Below, piece after piece: positions 1 to 10,235 of a DNA stretch of 64,000 nucleotides. The notes under the pieces are model-generated. The model saw nothing but the letters and a program-made list of their open reading frames with translations. It searched no databases and was not told the origin of the DNA. This DNA comes from an uncultured Alphaproteobacteria bacterium. Lineage in GTDB: Bacteria > Pseudomonadota > Alphaproteobacteria > HIMB59 > GCA-002718135. The position numbers and the translations under genes are program-made. Position 1 is the stretch's first letter, and every line of letters starts with the position of its first letter. The stretch covers positions 233,347 to 297,346 of the forward strand of contig CACOPD010000001.1 in the NCBI GenBank assembly GCA_902628835.1, given 5' to 3'.

Positions 1-400
1 ATATGAATGTATCTGCTATTGAAGCTTTAAACTTATCATCCTCCATATTTTCAATACCAGTATCAATTTGTGTCTCTAAAATTATTCTAGATAAATTATC
101 TGATCCAGAGTAATCTCTTGAAGAAAAGTTAATACTTTCTCCATCAGTTACCGAAAATCCAAAATTCATAAAAAGTGGTAAAAAAGTAAAAAGACCAAAA
201 ATTAATATATTAGGAAATAAAAACAAGTATGGTAAACTTTTTGTACCACTTAGTCTTTGTGCTAATTCTATTGGCCATCCAATAACTGACATGAGTCTAG
301 AAATATTTCCAATGACTCCTTTGGATAGTAAAAACCCAATAAACAAATAAATAAATATTACAAAATACCAGTAGTTAAAATTTAATAAATTTTCAGACAT
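1..400 (-). CDS. Sugar-type ABC transporter permease (MalF-like), partial, runs off left edge
   Basis: Minus-strand reading from ATG at 398-400 is open to position 1: MSENLLNFNYWYFVIFIYLFIGFLLSK...SLPYLFLFPNILIFGLFTFLPLFMNFGFSVTDGE; hydrophobic segments; immediately downstream of a substrate-binding protein gene. Not in supplied ORF track. Confidence 0.75.
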   Translation of the reverse strand, partial: MSENLLNFNYWYFVIFIYLFIGFLLSKGVIGNISRLMSVIGWPIELAQRLSGTKSLPYLFLFPNILIFGLFTFLPLFMNFGFSVTDGESINFSSRDYSGSDNLSRIILETQIDTGIENMEDDKFKASIADTFI

Positions 401-408
401 TAATTTAA

Positions 409-435
409 CTAAGGCCGATTTTAAATCGGCCTTAG
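409..435 (-). terminator. Intergenic hairpin between SBP and permease genes
   Basis: Perfect inverted repeat ctaaggccgatttt/aaatcggccttag. Confidence 0.7.
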
Positions 436-444
436 AATTAAAAT

Positions 445-1695
445 TTATTCAGCAATCTTCGCAGCTACATCTGCATCAATTGCTGCCAAAGCTTCGTCAA
501 GAGTCATCTCTCCTGTAATTGCTTTAGTGATATAGTCAGGAACAATCCCATATATTGCAAAGTTTTTATTATAACCTTGGAACCAATAAGCTTGAGGGGT
601 TGTATCAGCCGCTTTTCCTGCATTTGCTGCGAAAATTGCAAGACCTTCCGCAACATTTGGACTTACACCAGCATAATCAATACCAGATTTTTGTAAGCCT
701 TGGTGAGCTGTAATATTACTTGTTGCTGCAGCAAATTTTTCTGCGTTGTCAGTTTGTGACATAAAATCAATAAATGAAGCAGCAGCTTCAGGATTATTAG
801 TAGACTTAAAAGCCACTATTCCAGATCCACCTGGCATAGCACCACATCCACCAGGGCCACATGGAATCGGCACAACTTTCCACTCAAAATCTGTAATATT
901 AGTATCATAGTTTCCAAGCATCCAAGAGCCAGACATATGCATAGCAACTGTTCCATCTAAGAATAAAGGAGCTGCATTTTTATATGCTGTTCCTGATCCA
1001 GCAGGCCATCCTTCTGCAGGCATTAAACCTTCTTTATGCCAACCAACAAATACCTCAGAAAATTTTCTAAATCCTTCATCAACTAAAATTGGTGTTCCAT
1101 TTTCGTGAAACTTTGCTCCATAAGAAAAAGCTGGACCTGCCCATCTATGAGCAGTTCTATCTAAAGCCAAACCTGCAGTTAAACCAAGTTCTGATTTTAC
1201 TTGTCTTAAAGCATCAGCCCAATCATCCCATGTAGCACCTTCTTCAGGCATATCTACACCTGCATCTTCAAACATTGTAACATTTACATAAGGTCCTGTA
1301 ACAGTTAATTGAGTTTGCCAACCGTAAATACCATCGTCACCTGAAGGTTTTCTGTACCAAGGAAGTGTTGCGCCATAATTTGCTTCCCAATATGAAGAAT
1401 CAACATAAGGCTTAAGATCTAAATAGAATTTATTTAATCCTCCTAAATTTGTTACTCTAGCCAAATCTGGTGCAGCACCTGATTCTAATTGATTTTCTAG
1501 TTGTTCTCTTATTACTTCATATCCAACTGTTTCAATATTTAATGTATGACCAGTTGATGCTTCCCATGACTTAGCCATGTCTGCAATAGTATCACATTCA
1601 TTAATATCCTGATAACATATGAACTTCAATTCTGCTGAATTTGCAGTAAATGAAGCTGAAGTAACAAAAAGAAAAATAGCTAATATTCTTTTCAT
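445..1695 (-). CDS. Extracellular sugar ABC transporter substrate-binding protein
   Basis: Signal peptide, SBP family 1-like sequence; precedes permease. Confidence 0.9.
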   Translation of the reverse strand: MKRILAIFLFVTSASFTANSAELKFICYQDINECDTIADMAKSWEASTGHTLNIETVGYEVIREQLENQLESGAAPDLARVTNLGGLNKFYLDLKPYVDSSYWEANYGATLPWYRKPSGDDGIYGWQTQLTVTGPYVNVTMFEDAGVDMPEEGATWDDWADALRQVKSELGLTAGLALDRTAHRWAGPAFSYGAKFHENGTPILVDEGFRKFSEVFVGWHKEGLMPAEGWPAGSGTAYKNAAPLFLDGTVAMHMSGSWMLGNYDTNITDFEWKVVPIPCGPGGCGAMPGGSGIVAFKSTNNPEAAASFIDFMSQTDNAEKFAAATSNITAHQGLQKSGIDYAGVSPNVAEGLAIFAANAGKAADTTPQAYWFQGYNKNFAIYGIVPDYITKAITGEMTLDEALAAIDADVAAKIAE

Positions 1696-1863
1696 AATTC
1701 CTCCATTTAAATTTAATAAAATATTGATAACACGAACCCATACGAATTCAAAAAAAAATTAATATAATTTATAAGAAAATTAGTGATTATTTATATAATT
1801 AGTCTTTGAATTTTTTTATTTTCATGGTTTGAGAGAAAATTATTAACTATAGTTGAAATAATA

Positions 1864-3231
1864 ATGATTGGATACCTGGGATTAGCACGAGAGACTTTTG
1901 ATGTACCTTTTGCAATGTCTAAGTTTTTAGAAGGTAAAAAAGTTCTACGAAATATATTTACTGAAATAAAAGGAATTGATTATTTAATTACTAATAATGA
2001 ATTATCAGATAAAGCATTTAAATATTTTAAAGATAATAATTTTAAAAAAATTATAATTTTTCAAACTACATTTACAGATGCAAAATTTTTACTACACTTT
2101 GCTAGAAAGATAAATAAATCTTTGTGTATCGTTGCCTTTCCAGAACCACGAACTGGAAAGAGATTAAGACTTAATTCAGTATGTGGATTAAATTTAGGAA
2201 TGCACTCATTAATTAAAAATAATATTAATGCTGAATTCATATTATATAATAATCATAAAGACGTAGAAAAAAAAATTAAAAAATTTATTAATAAAAAAAT
2301 TTATAGCAATAAAATAATTGAATGGAAACAGATTAGAAAAAAAAGTAATAAAAAAATAGATATAAAGAAACAAAAAATTGGACTTGTTGGTGAAAGACCT
2401 GAAGGTTTTGATACATGTGATTATTCATTATTAGAAGTTAGGAAAAAATTAAATTTTGATATTAAAAAAATAAAATTAAATGAACTATTCTCAGAAGCTA
2501 AAAAAATTAAAAAGTCAGTTTTAAATTCAACACAAATAAAAATTGAGAAAAATTTGAAGAATTCAAAAAAATTAAATCAATATGAATTAAAAAAAAGTAT
2601 TTCAATATACCATGGATTAAATACACTGCACACAAAACACGATGTTCAAGCATTTGCAGTTAGATGTTGGCCAGAAATGTTTACACAATTTGGTTGTGCT
2701 TCTTGTGGTCCTATGGCTATGATGAATGAAAAAAAAATTAGCAGTGCTTGCGAAGCAGACGTTTTAGGAGGAATAAGTTGCAACATATTAAACCAATTAA
2801 ACAATCAACCTTCTTTACTAGTGGATATTGTCGATATAGATGAAAAAGATAATTCTGTTGTTTTTTGGCATTGTGGGCTAGCGCCTCTTAGCATGTCTAA
2901 AAAAGGTGATGCAAAAGCGGATATACATTCTAATAGAAAAAAACCGCTACTTCACAATTTTGCTTTTAAACCTGGAGATATAACAATATTCAGAGTTTCA
3001 AAATCAGCAAGCAAATTAAAATTTTTTGTACTTAAGGGGAAAGTGATCAATAGGAAAAATTCATTTGCAGGAACTTCAGGTGTGGTCAGTTTTGGCAAAA
3101 ATACAAAAAATAAAATAGAAAAAATGTTTAAAGGTGGACTTGAACATCACGTTGCTTTTACTTATGGTGACTATTATAACGAAATTGTTAATCTAGGTAA
3201 TCAAATGAAAATTCCAACATACACAGTATGA
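1864..3231 (+). CDS. L-fucose/L-arabinose isomerase-family protein
   Basis: C-terminal half with RCWPEMFTQFGCASCGPMAMMNE and CEADVLGGIS motifs typical of fucose isomerase-like proteins; N-terminal half Lys-rich. Confidence 0.65.
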   Translation: MIGYLGLARETFDVPFAMSKFLEGKKVLRNIFTEIKGIDYLITNNELSDKAFKYFKDNNFKKIIIFQTTFTDAKFLLHFARKINKSLCIVAFPEPRTGKRLRLNSVCGLNLGMHSLIKNNINAEFILYNNHKDVEKKIKKFINKKIYSNKIIEWKQIRKKSNKKIDIKKQKIGLVGERPEGFDTCDYSLLEVRKKLNFDIKKIKLNELFSEAKKIKKSVLNSTQIKIEKNLKNSKKLNQYELKKSISIYHGLNTLHTKHDVQAFAVRCWPEMFTQFGCASCGPMAMMNEKKISSACEADVLGGISCNILNQLNNQPSLLVDIVDIDEKDNSVVFWHCGLAPLSMSKKGDAKADIHSNRKKPLLHNFAFKPGDITIFRVSKSASKLKFFVLKGKVINRKNSFAGTSGVVSFGKNTKNKIEKMFKGGLEHHVAFTYGDYYNEIVNLGNQMKIPTYTV

Positions 3232-4328
3232 GCAAAAGTTTTAAATATGGGATAATAGGCGCTGGATCAATGGGTCGCGAACATATCAGAAATGTCAATA
3301 TAATTGATAGAGCAGAAATTGTTGCTTTAAGTGATCCAAATAATGAATCAATTAATCAATCTTTATCGTTACTTAATAAAAAAGTTCCATGTTTTACAAA
3401 CTATAATGAAATGATACAAGCTGATCTTGTTGATGGGTACATAATCTCTACTCCCAATTTTACTCACATAGATGTATTAAAAGATGTAGTTAAAACAAAG
3501 AAACATATCCTAGTAGAAAAGCCGTTATGTACAACAATTAAAGATTGTATCGAATTCAGAGATTTAACTAAAAATTATCCAGGTTTAATTTGGACCGCAA
3601 TGGAATATAGATATATGCCCCCTGTAAAAAGAATGATTGATGAAATTCATAATAAAACAATTGGTAATTTAAAAATGTTATCAATTAGAGAACACCGATT
3701 TCCTTTTTTAGTTAAGGTGAATAACTGGAATCGATTTGCAGAAAATACAGGAGGCACATTAGTTGAAAAATGCTGTCATTTTTTTGATCTAATGAGGTTA
3801 ATTGTGAATAGTGAAGCGAAACAAGTTTATGCAAGTGGCAATCAAGATGTTAATCATTTAAATGAAAAATATAACAATAAAACTCCTGATATTCTTGATA
3901 ATGCCTATGTAATTGTTGATTTTCAAAATGGAGTTAGAGCTTTGCTTGATCTCTGTATGTTTGCTGAAAACTCAACAAATCAAGAGGAGTTATGTGCAGT
4001 TGGAGATATCGGTAAAATTGAAACTGCTGTACCTTCAGCTAGTTCAGGTAAAAACTCATCTGAATTAAGGATTGGATATCGAGGAAGAAATTTTGAAAAT
4101 GGAAAAACTCTTAATGAGCTTGTGGAAGTTGATGAAGAGATTTTAAAAGTAGGAAATCATCATGGCTCTACATATTATGAGCATATTTCATTTCTTGATT
4201 CTATTAAAAACTCTAAACCAGCTGCTGTAAGTCTAAATGATGGTTTACAAGCAGTTGCTATTGGTGAAGCTGCCGAAATTTCTATAAAAGAAAATAGAAT
4301 TGTGAGAATGGATGAATTTAAAATTTAA
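3228..4328 (+). CDS. Gfo/Idh/MocA family oxidoreductase
   Basis: N-terminal GIIGAGSMGREHIRN Rossmann motif; EKPLCTT motif; overlaps previous stop. Confidence 0.9.
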   Translation: MSKSFKYGIIGAGSMGREHIRNVNIIDRAEIVALSDPNNESINQSLSLLNKKVPCFTNYNEMIQADLVDGYIISTPNFTHIDVLKDVVKTKKHILVEKPLCTTIKDCIEFRDLTKNYPGLIWTAMEYRYMPPVKRMIDEIHNKTIGNLKMLSIREHRFPFLVKVNNWNRFAENTGGTLVEKCCHFFDLMRLIVNSEAKQVYASGNQDVNHLNEKYNNKTPDILDNAYVIVDFQNGVRALLDLCMFAENSTNQEELCAVGDIGKIETAVPSASSGKNSSELRIGYRGRNFENGKTLNELVEVDEEILKVGNHHGSTYYEHISFLDSIKNSKPAAVSLNDGLQAVAIGEAAEISIKENRIVRMDEFKI

Positions 4329-4330
4329 AA

Positions 4331-5254
4331 TTAAGAAAAAAATTCGTTTGTTTTATTCATAATAAACTCACTTACTCTTGTATTGGATTCTTCTGTAACT
4401 CCTGCATTATGAGGTGATAAAATACAATTCATATCATTTGTAATACTTTTTAAAAATATTTTGTTTACTGGCTCATGTTCATAAACATCTAATGCAAATC
4501 CTGAAATATAATTATTATTATATGCTTCAAGAAGATCAATTTCTTTTATAATTCCTCCCCTAGAAGAATTAATTATAATTGGCTTATTATTCATTTTTTG
4601 AAATATTTTTTTATCAAATAAATATTTCGTTTCGTTATTTAATGGTACATGTATAGAAATTATATCAGCTAAATAAAGAATATTTTCAAAAGTTACTTTT
4701 TTAACATTATTTTCTTCCATTTCTTGAGAGGTTATAAAAGGATCAAATGCAATAGTAGTAACTTCAAAAGCATTTATAAGCTTTAAAACTTTTTTTGCTA
4801 TATGACCAAATCCTATTAGTCCTAAAATTTTTCCCTTTAACTCATTCGTAGTAATTGACGTTCTAGGCCATTGTCCACTTTGTGTTTTTGCATTTATTAA
4901 CTTTGTTTTCTTTAATAGGCTAAGTGAAGAGCTTATTACATATTCTGCTACAGAGTCAGCATTCATCCCAGTAGCTGGTTGAACAAATATATTATTTTGT
5001 TTACAGTATTCAGTGTCAATATTATCTAGACCTACACCAAGTCTACCAATGTACTTTAAATTTTCTGCTTTCTCTAAGATAGATTTATTTAAATTTGTTT
5101 TATTTCTTACAATTATTCCATCAAATTTATTAATTTCTTTTTTTAAATAATTAGAATTTTCCCAAATATCTTTTTTATAGATTACATTAAAATCTTTACT
5201 TAATATTTTTAATGCTTCTTGATCTATAAATTCTGTAATTAAAATATTTATCAT
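4331..5254 (-). CDS. D-2-hydroxyacid dehydrogenase (SerA/3-phosphoglycerate dehydrogenase-like; candidate sulfolactate dehydrogenase)
   Basis: LGLIGFGHIAKKV NAD motif, SRGGIIKE and LSPHNAGVTEES motifs; co-oriented with comDE-like genes. Confidence 0.85.
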   Translation of the reverse strand: MINILITEFIDQEALKILSKDFNVIYKKDIWENSNYLKKEINKFDGIIVRNKTNLNKSILEKAENLKYIGRLGVGLDNIDTEYCKQNNIFVQPATGMNADSVAEYVISSSLSLLKKTKLINAKTQSGQWPRTSITTNELKGKILGLIGFGHIAKKVLKLINAFEVTTIAFDPFITSQEMEENNVKKVTFENILYLADIISIHVPLNNETKYLFDKKIFQKMNNKPIIINSSRGGIIKEIDLLEAYNNNYISGFALDVYEHEPVNKIFLKSITNDMNCILSPHNAGVTEESNTRVSEFIMNKTNEFFS

Positions 5255-6159
5255 TTAATTTTACTAATTTTTATTTTTTTTGAAAATTTATTAACTAAAC
5301 TAATTGTAGGTATTGAATATATGCCCCCTCTTTGCATACATTTTAAAGTTGCAGCAGCAGATGCAAAAATAATACTTTCTATATTTGATTTATTTAGAGA
5401 TAAGGCTGATGCGAAAGCTCCATGAAATACATCTCCTGCACAATTTGTTTCAACTGTTTTAACATTTGGAATTTTACAGTGATACAATGAATTGTTATCT
5501 ACCCAAAGAACACCTTGGGAACCTATTGTAACTGCTACAAATTTTTGTGTTTCATTAAATATTTCAAAAAGAGCAGTTTTCATATTTGAATTTCGCTTAT
5601 ATGTTTTTAAACCCTCTTCAGAAAATATGGGATGGGAAGCATTTTTAACAATTTGAGATATATGTGATGTTTTTTTAAAATTATCTAAATCAGCAACACA
5701 TTTAATATTATTTTTGTTAGTCTTTTTGGCAATTTGAGTAGCTATTCTAATCCACCTCATATCTACTGCATAAATATCTTTTTTTCTAAAATCTAAATTT
5801 GGTATTTTCTTATAATTAAGTAACTTTGGATCATTATAAGCAGCTAGCAATCTTTCACCATTTATATCTTCAATTACAAAACTTTGGGAAGATTTACATT
5901 TTTTTATTGAAATAGATTTATTGATATTAATTTTAAATTTTTTAAATTCATTTTTTAAGAAAACAGAAGTGTCATCATCTCCAAATTTTCCAATAAATTC
6001 AGTATCACATCCCAATTTTTTAGCAGTAAATGCTGATACTGCTGCCGAACCGCCTAACCTTTTATCAATACCTTTAGATAAAACTTTAATTGGTTTTTTT
6101 GGAAACTGATCTATCCTACTTATATTATCTAAAAATATTGATCCTACACAAATGATCAT
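5251..6159 (-). CDS. PfkB-family carbohydrate kinase (resembles sulfofructose kinase YihV)
   Basis: GGSAAVSAFTAKKLG and CAGDVFHGAFASAL PfkB signatures; KSSQSFVIEDINGER, DMRW, FSEEGL and ALKC-like segments resemble YihV as recalled. Confidence 0.85.
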   Translation of the reverse strand: MIICVGSIFLDNISRIDQFPKKPIKVLSKGIDKRLGGSAAVSAFTAKKLGCDTEFIGKFGDDDTSVFLKNEFKKFKININKSISIKKCKSSQSFVIEDINGERLLAAYNDPKLLNYKKIPNLDFRKKDIYAVDMRWIRIATQIAKKTNKNNIKCVADLDNFKKTSHISQIVKNASHPIFSEEGLKTYKRNSNMKTALFEIFNETQKFVAVTIGSQGVLWVDNNSLYHCKIPNVKTVETNCAGDVFHGAFASALSLNKSNIESIIFASAAATLKCMQRGGIYSIPTISLVNKFSKKIKISKIK

Positions 6160-6169
6160 AAATATTTAT

Positions 6170-6739
6170 TTAGAGGTATTTAACTATACCTATAAACTTT
6201 CTAAATCTATCTCTGATCGTTATAGGGTTTAGAGGAATTGGATCAATTTTGACATTCCCAGAATTAATTTTAGAGATAATTACGTAAGAATTATTTTGAT
6301 CTTCAATAGCTTTTGATAATTCATTTACTGTTTCATCTCCAGAACATTCAACTACATTTTTACAACCAGCGCCTATTGCAACATCTTTTAAAGAGGTATT
6401 TTCATCAGTAAAAGTCCTTTGATCTCCTGTTGATCCATATGATCCATTATCAATAATTAATAATGTATAATTTGATGGTGCTCTATTACCAATTGTTGCT
6501 AATGTATTCATATTCATTAAAACAGATCCATCACCATCTATACTAATAACATGTTTGTTTTGAGATAATGACAAGCCCAAACCGATAGAAGAAGACAAAC
6601 CCATACTGCCTAACATATAAAAAAAGTTTGGTTGATCATTAATTTTATATAATTCTTGAGATGGAAGACCTATATTACAAATAACTAAGTTATCTTTAAG
6701 AATATTTTGTATTTTATTTAATAAGTCAAAGCGGTTCAT
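6170..6739 (-). CDS. comE: Sulfopyruvate decarboxylase beta subunit-like (ThDP-binding domain)
   Basis: GSMGLSSSIGLGLSLSQNKHVISIDGDGSVLMNMNTLATI ThDP-binding motif (GDGS...N); split-subunit size. Confidence 0.75.
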   Translation of the reverse strand: MNRFDLLNKIQNILKDNLVICNIGLPSQELYKINDQPNFFYMLGSMGLSSSIGLGLSLSQNKHVISIDGDGSVLMNMNTLATIGNRAPSNYTLLIIDNGSYGSTGDQRTFTDENTSLKDVAIGAGCKNVVECSGDETVNELSKAIEDQNNSYVIISKINSGNVKIDPIPLNPITIRDRFRKFIGIVKYL

Positions 6740-7236
6740 TTATCATCTTTCATTAAATTGAAATCACATAATATAGCAACTGGTGACTCAACAACTTTAG
6801 CATGTTTGCTAAATGTTGAAATTTTCTCAAGATCATTTTCTGAAGAACAATGCAACATAGGTATTCTTAAAGTTTGTAAAATATCTTCAGTTATTTTAGC
6901 CATTCCACCTTGTGCTCCTACTGGCTCACCTGGTGTACCTCTGTAACTAATTAGAAATACAACAGGCATTTGATATAATTGTAATAAAGAAACAATTGCA
7001 TTCACTGAATTTCCTATTCCTGTATTCTGCATCATTATACAAGGGAATTTGTTTCCTAAATAAGCTCCAGCACAGATACCCATACCTTCTTCCTCACGTG
7101 GTACAGCAGAATAGTAAACATCCTTATCTTTTTCAAGAATATCAATCATGTTAGCTAATAACTTACAAGGAACACTTAAGTAAAAATCTACACCACCCTT
7201 TTTTAAATTATCGATAATTTTTTTACTGATTTTCAT
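6736..7236 (-). CDS. comD: Sulfopyruvate decarboxylase alpha subunit-like
   Basis: VDFYLSVPCKLLANMIDIL...PREEEGMGICAGAYLG...MMQNTGIGNSVNAI, typical of ThDP Pyr domain of sulfo-/phosphonopyruvate decarboxylases; overlaps the beta subunit start. Confidence 0.75.
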   Translation of the reverse strand: MKISKKIIDNLKKGGVDFYLSVPCKLLANMIDILEKDKDVYYSAVPREEEGMGICAGAYLGNKFPCIMMQNTGIGNSVNAIVSLLQLYQMPVVFLISYRGTPGEPVGAQGGMAKITEDILQTLRIPMLHCSSENDLEKISTFSKHAKVVESPVAILCDFNLMKDDK

Positions 7237-7282
7237 TTTTTTTGATGTCTATAGATATAAAATGATTAAACAATAAATTAAT

Positions 7283-8335
7283 TTATTTAAAATCATTTCT
7301 TAATTTTATTTTAGTGTTTGAAGTATATTTTTCACCTTTTTTTAATATAGTTGATGGAAAATTTGGTTGATTAATAGCATCGGGGAAAATTTGTGTCTCT
7401 AAACACATTCCATATTGTAAACCATAATTTCTATCATGTTTTCCGTTGTATGACTCCTTCATCATGTTACCGGTATAAAATTGTATTCCAGGTTGATCAG
7501 TTGAGTATTCTACTCCCATGCCGGTACTTTTACTATAAATGGAAGCTATAGATTTATCAATTGAATGATTTTTAAGAACATAATTATGATCGATCCCACC
7601 ACTGTCTAAAAAAGTATTATTTATTTCAAACGAATTATTTAGATCATATTTTGTATTAACTACATCTAATAGCTTGCCTGTAGGGATTGAGCCTTCATCA
7701 GTTTCACAAATTTGACTAGATGATATTTTAACAACATGTTCTGTAATATTTTTGTAATTATCTTTATGACCATGAAAGTTCCAATAATTATGATTAGTTA
7801 TATTAACAATAGTATCTTGATCTGTAGTAGCATGAAAAGAAATTAACATTTCGTTGTTATTATTTAACTCGTAAATAGTTTTACAATCTAAGTTGCCAGG
7901 ATAATTTTCTTCTAAATGATTAGAATAGTAAGTGAGCTCTACTTTTATGCTGTCACTTTTTTTATTTATATTAGCTATTTGCCAAATCTTTTTATTGAAA
8001 CCTTCTTTTCCACCATGAAGATGATCAGGAGCTGTGTTAGGATATAAATTATAATCCTCCCCATTAAGACTAAATTTACTTTGCCCTATTCTATTACAAA
8101 CTCTTCCAATAATTGAATTGAAATATCCATGAGCTTCCAGGCAATCATCTAAATTACCATAACCTAATAATACGTCCTCTGTTTCAGAGTCATTAGAAGA
8201 AGTTGGAATACATACTTCACTTATATAGCCACCATATGTATAAAAGCTAAAACTGTAATTATTTGAGTTAATAATATTGACTATATCAATATCTAAACCT
8301 TTATCATTTTGAAGTTTGGTAATTTTATATTCCAT
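7283..8335 (-). CDS. Aldose 1-epimerase (GalM family)
   Basis: GRVCNRIGQSKFSLNGEDYNL, NHNYWNF, DEGSIPTG, GIDHNYVL motifs. Confidence 0.9.
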   Translation of the reverse strand: MEYKITKLQNDKGLDIDIVNIINSNNYSFSFYTYGGYISEVCIPTSSNDSETEDVLLGYGNLDDCLEAHGYFNSIIGRVCNRIGQSKFSLNGEDYNLYPNTAPDHLHGGKEGFNKKIWQIANINKKSDSIKVELTYYSNHLEENYPGNLDCKTIYELNNNNEMLISFHATTDQDTIVNITNHNYWNFHGHKDNYKNITEHVVKISSSQICETDEGSIPTGKLLDVVNTKYDLNNSFEINNTFLDSGGIDHNYVLKNHSIDKSIASIYSKSTGMGVEYSTDQPGIQFYTGNMMKESYNGKHDRNYGLQYGMCLETQIFPDAINQPNFPSTILKKGEKYTSNTKIKLRNDFK

Positions 8336-9234
8336 TATGTTTTTCTTAATCTTTGAAAATTATTTTTTCTTTGTTGAAGATAAATGATTAATCCACCTAA
8401 AACTATGAAAAAAGTACCTGGAAAGAGTTGGTCAACTGGCCATTCTGCAAAAAATATCCAACCTAAAATAAGTGCAAAAAATATTTCAATGTAATCAAAT
8501 GGCATAATTTTACTAAGTTCTGCTTTTCTAGCACCGTAGATTAATAATAAAGTTCCAGATCCTCCTGCAATTCCCATAACACAAACTAATAAGAAATCAT
8601 TTATACTTTTAAAATTTTCCCACATACCAAAAAACATTACTAACATACATGCAACTATGATTGTCCCTGTTTGACCATATAAGTTAATAAGTGGTGAAGG
8701 AACATGATACTGAAAACTTAAAGAAGTTACCCTTGCTAACGAATATCCTAAAGCAGCAAGTATAGGAAGTAGTAGCATATAATTAAAATCTGATGACCAA
8801 GGTTGCATAATTAAAACGATACCTGCAAAACCAGAAATTACTGCACTCATTTTGTACCAACCAAATTTTTCACCTAGTATAGGAATAGCAAGAAGAGTAA
8901 CCATCATAGGTCCTGTGTATTCCATGGTAGCCACTAAAGCAAATGGGAGGTAAGCATAAGAAGTGTAGAGACACAATTGTGCCAAGGCTACAAAAACTCC
9001 ACGAAATAATCCTAGCTTCCATTGTGTTATTTTTATTTGTCTACCGTTTCGGTGCCAATCTTGTGAAAAATATAGAGCAATAACACATGGGATCATCCCA
9101 AATAAATTTCGAAAGACAGAAAGTTGAGCTGCTGGATAGTCATTTCGCAAAAACTTTATCGCAATGCCCATACAATCTAATAAAAATAGACCTGAGAGAG
9201 ATAGAATTACTGCAATTAATAAATTGTTCTTCAA
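8335..9234 (-). CDS. DMT-superfamily (EamA) transporter
   Basis: Ten-TM hydrophobic pattern; EYTGPMMVTLLAIPILGEK repeat motif. Confidence 0.88.
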   Translation of the reverse strand: MKNNLLIAVILSLSGLFLLDCMGIAIKFLRNDYPAAQLSVFRNLFGMIPCVIALYFSQDWHRNGRQIKITQWKLGLFRGVFVALAQLCLYTSYAYLPFALVATMEYTGPMMVTLLAIPILGEKFGWYKMSAVISGFAGIVLIMQPWSSDFNYMLLLPILAALGYSLARVTSLSFQYHVPSPLINLYGQTGTIIVACMLVMFFGMWENFKSINDFLLVCVMGIAGGSGTLLLIYGARKAELSKIMPFDYIEIFFALILGWIFFAEWPVDQLFPGTFFIVLGGLIIYLQQRKNNFQRLRKT

Positions 9235-10235
9235 CTACAATTTGCACAACATTGATCAACCCAATGTTCTGGTTCAACCTCTATTAAACCCATTTCAGTT
9301 TTACCATTCCTGCAATTATCACATGGATTAGGACATCTTGTTCTAAATACACAACCTGAAGGAGGATTTAGTGCACTTGGTATCTCACCTTTTAGTTCTA
9401 TCGCTCTTGATTTATTTTCTGGATCTATTGAAGGAATGGATGAGAGTAATGCTTTTGTGTATGAATGTTTAGGATTTTTAAATAATTTTCTTGATGGAGC
9501 CATCTCAACTATATGCCCTAAATACATTACAGCAACAATATCACAGACGTGAGCAACTACACTTAAATCGTGACTGATAAATAAGTAAGTAAGATTAAGT
9601 TCATTTTGAAGTTGTTTTAAAAGATTTAATATATCTGCTTGTATTGATACATCTAATGCAGCAACACTTTCATCTGCAACAATAAATTTAGGATTGCTTA
9701 CTAAGGCTCTTGCTATTGAAATACGCTGCCTCTGACCTCCAGAAAAGGCATGGGGAAATCTTCTTAAATGTTCAAGATTTAATCTACATTTAGATGCTAT
9801 ATCTCTAACTCTATCATCAGTCTCTTGCCTTGAATTAGTTATTCTCATAACTTCTAAAGGTTCAGCAATAATATCTCTGACCGTCATTCTTGGACTTAAA
9901 GCTGCATAAGGATCTTGAAAAATTAATTGTGCTTTTTTTCTATATTCTTTTAAATCTTGTTTATTGATATTTGTTAAATCATAATCTCTTTCATCATCAT
10001 GAAAAATAACGTTTCCTGAACTAATTTTATTAGCTCCAAGTATTGCTCTTCCTAATGTTGTTTTTCCAGATCCTGATTCGCCGACTAATCCAAAAAATGA
10101 TCCTTTTTTAATTTTTATATTAATATTGTTTACAGCATGTATTTTTTGTTTTTTTGAAATAAAGTTCTCTTGATAATCAAAATTAACTGAAACATTATTT
10201 ACTGATATTAAATTCTCACTCATAGCTAACCACAA
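9231..10235 (-). CDS. Peptide/oligosaccharide-type ABC transporter ATPase (OppF/DppF-like)
   Basis: Walker A GESGSGKTTLG, signature FSGGQRQRISIARAL, C-terminal oligopeptide ATPase domain. Confidence 0.93.
   Translation of the reverse strand: MWLAMSENLISVNNVSVNFDYQENFISKKQKIHAVNNINIKIKKGSFFGLVGESGSGKTTLGRAILGANKISSGNVIFHDDERDYDLTNINKQDLKEYRKKAQLIFQDPYAALSPRMTVRDIIAEPLEVMRITNSRQETDDRVRDIASKCRLNLEHLRRFPHAFSGGQRQRISIARALVSNPKFIVADESVAALDVSIQADILNLLKQLQNELNLTYLFISHDLSVVAHVCDIVAVMYLGHIVEMAPSRKLFKNPKHSYTKALLSSIPSIDPENKSRAIELKGEIPSALNPPSGCVFRTRCPNPCDNCRNGKTEMGLIEVEPEHWVDQCCANCS

Noticed and set aside
5921-6109. Short plus-strand ORF inside the PfkB gene (and similar 60-127 aa antisense ORFs, e.g. 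6758, 15148, 20002, 23890, 36924, 54044)
   Set aside because: Antisense to confidently assigned genes with no recognisable domain or independent start signal.
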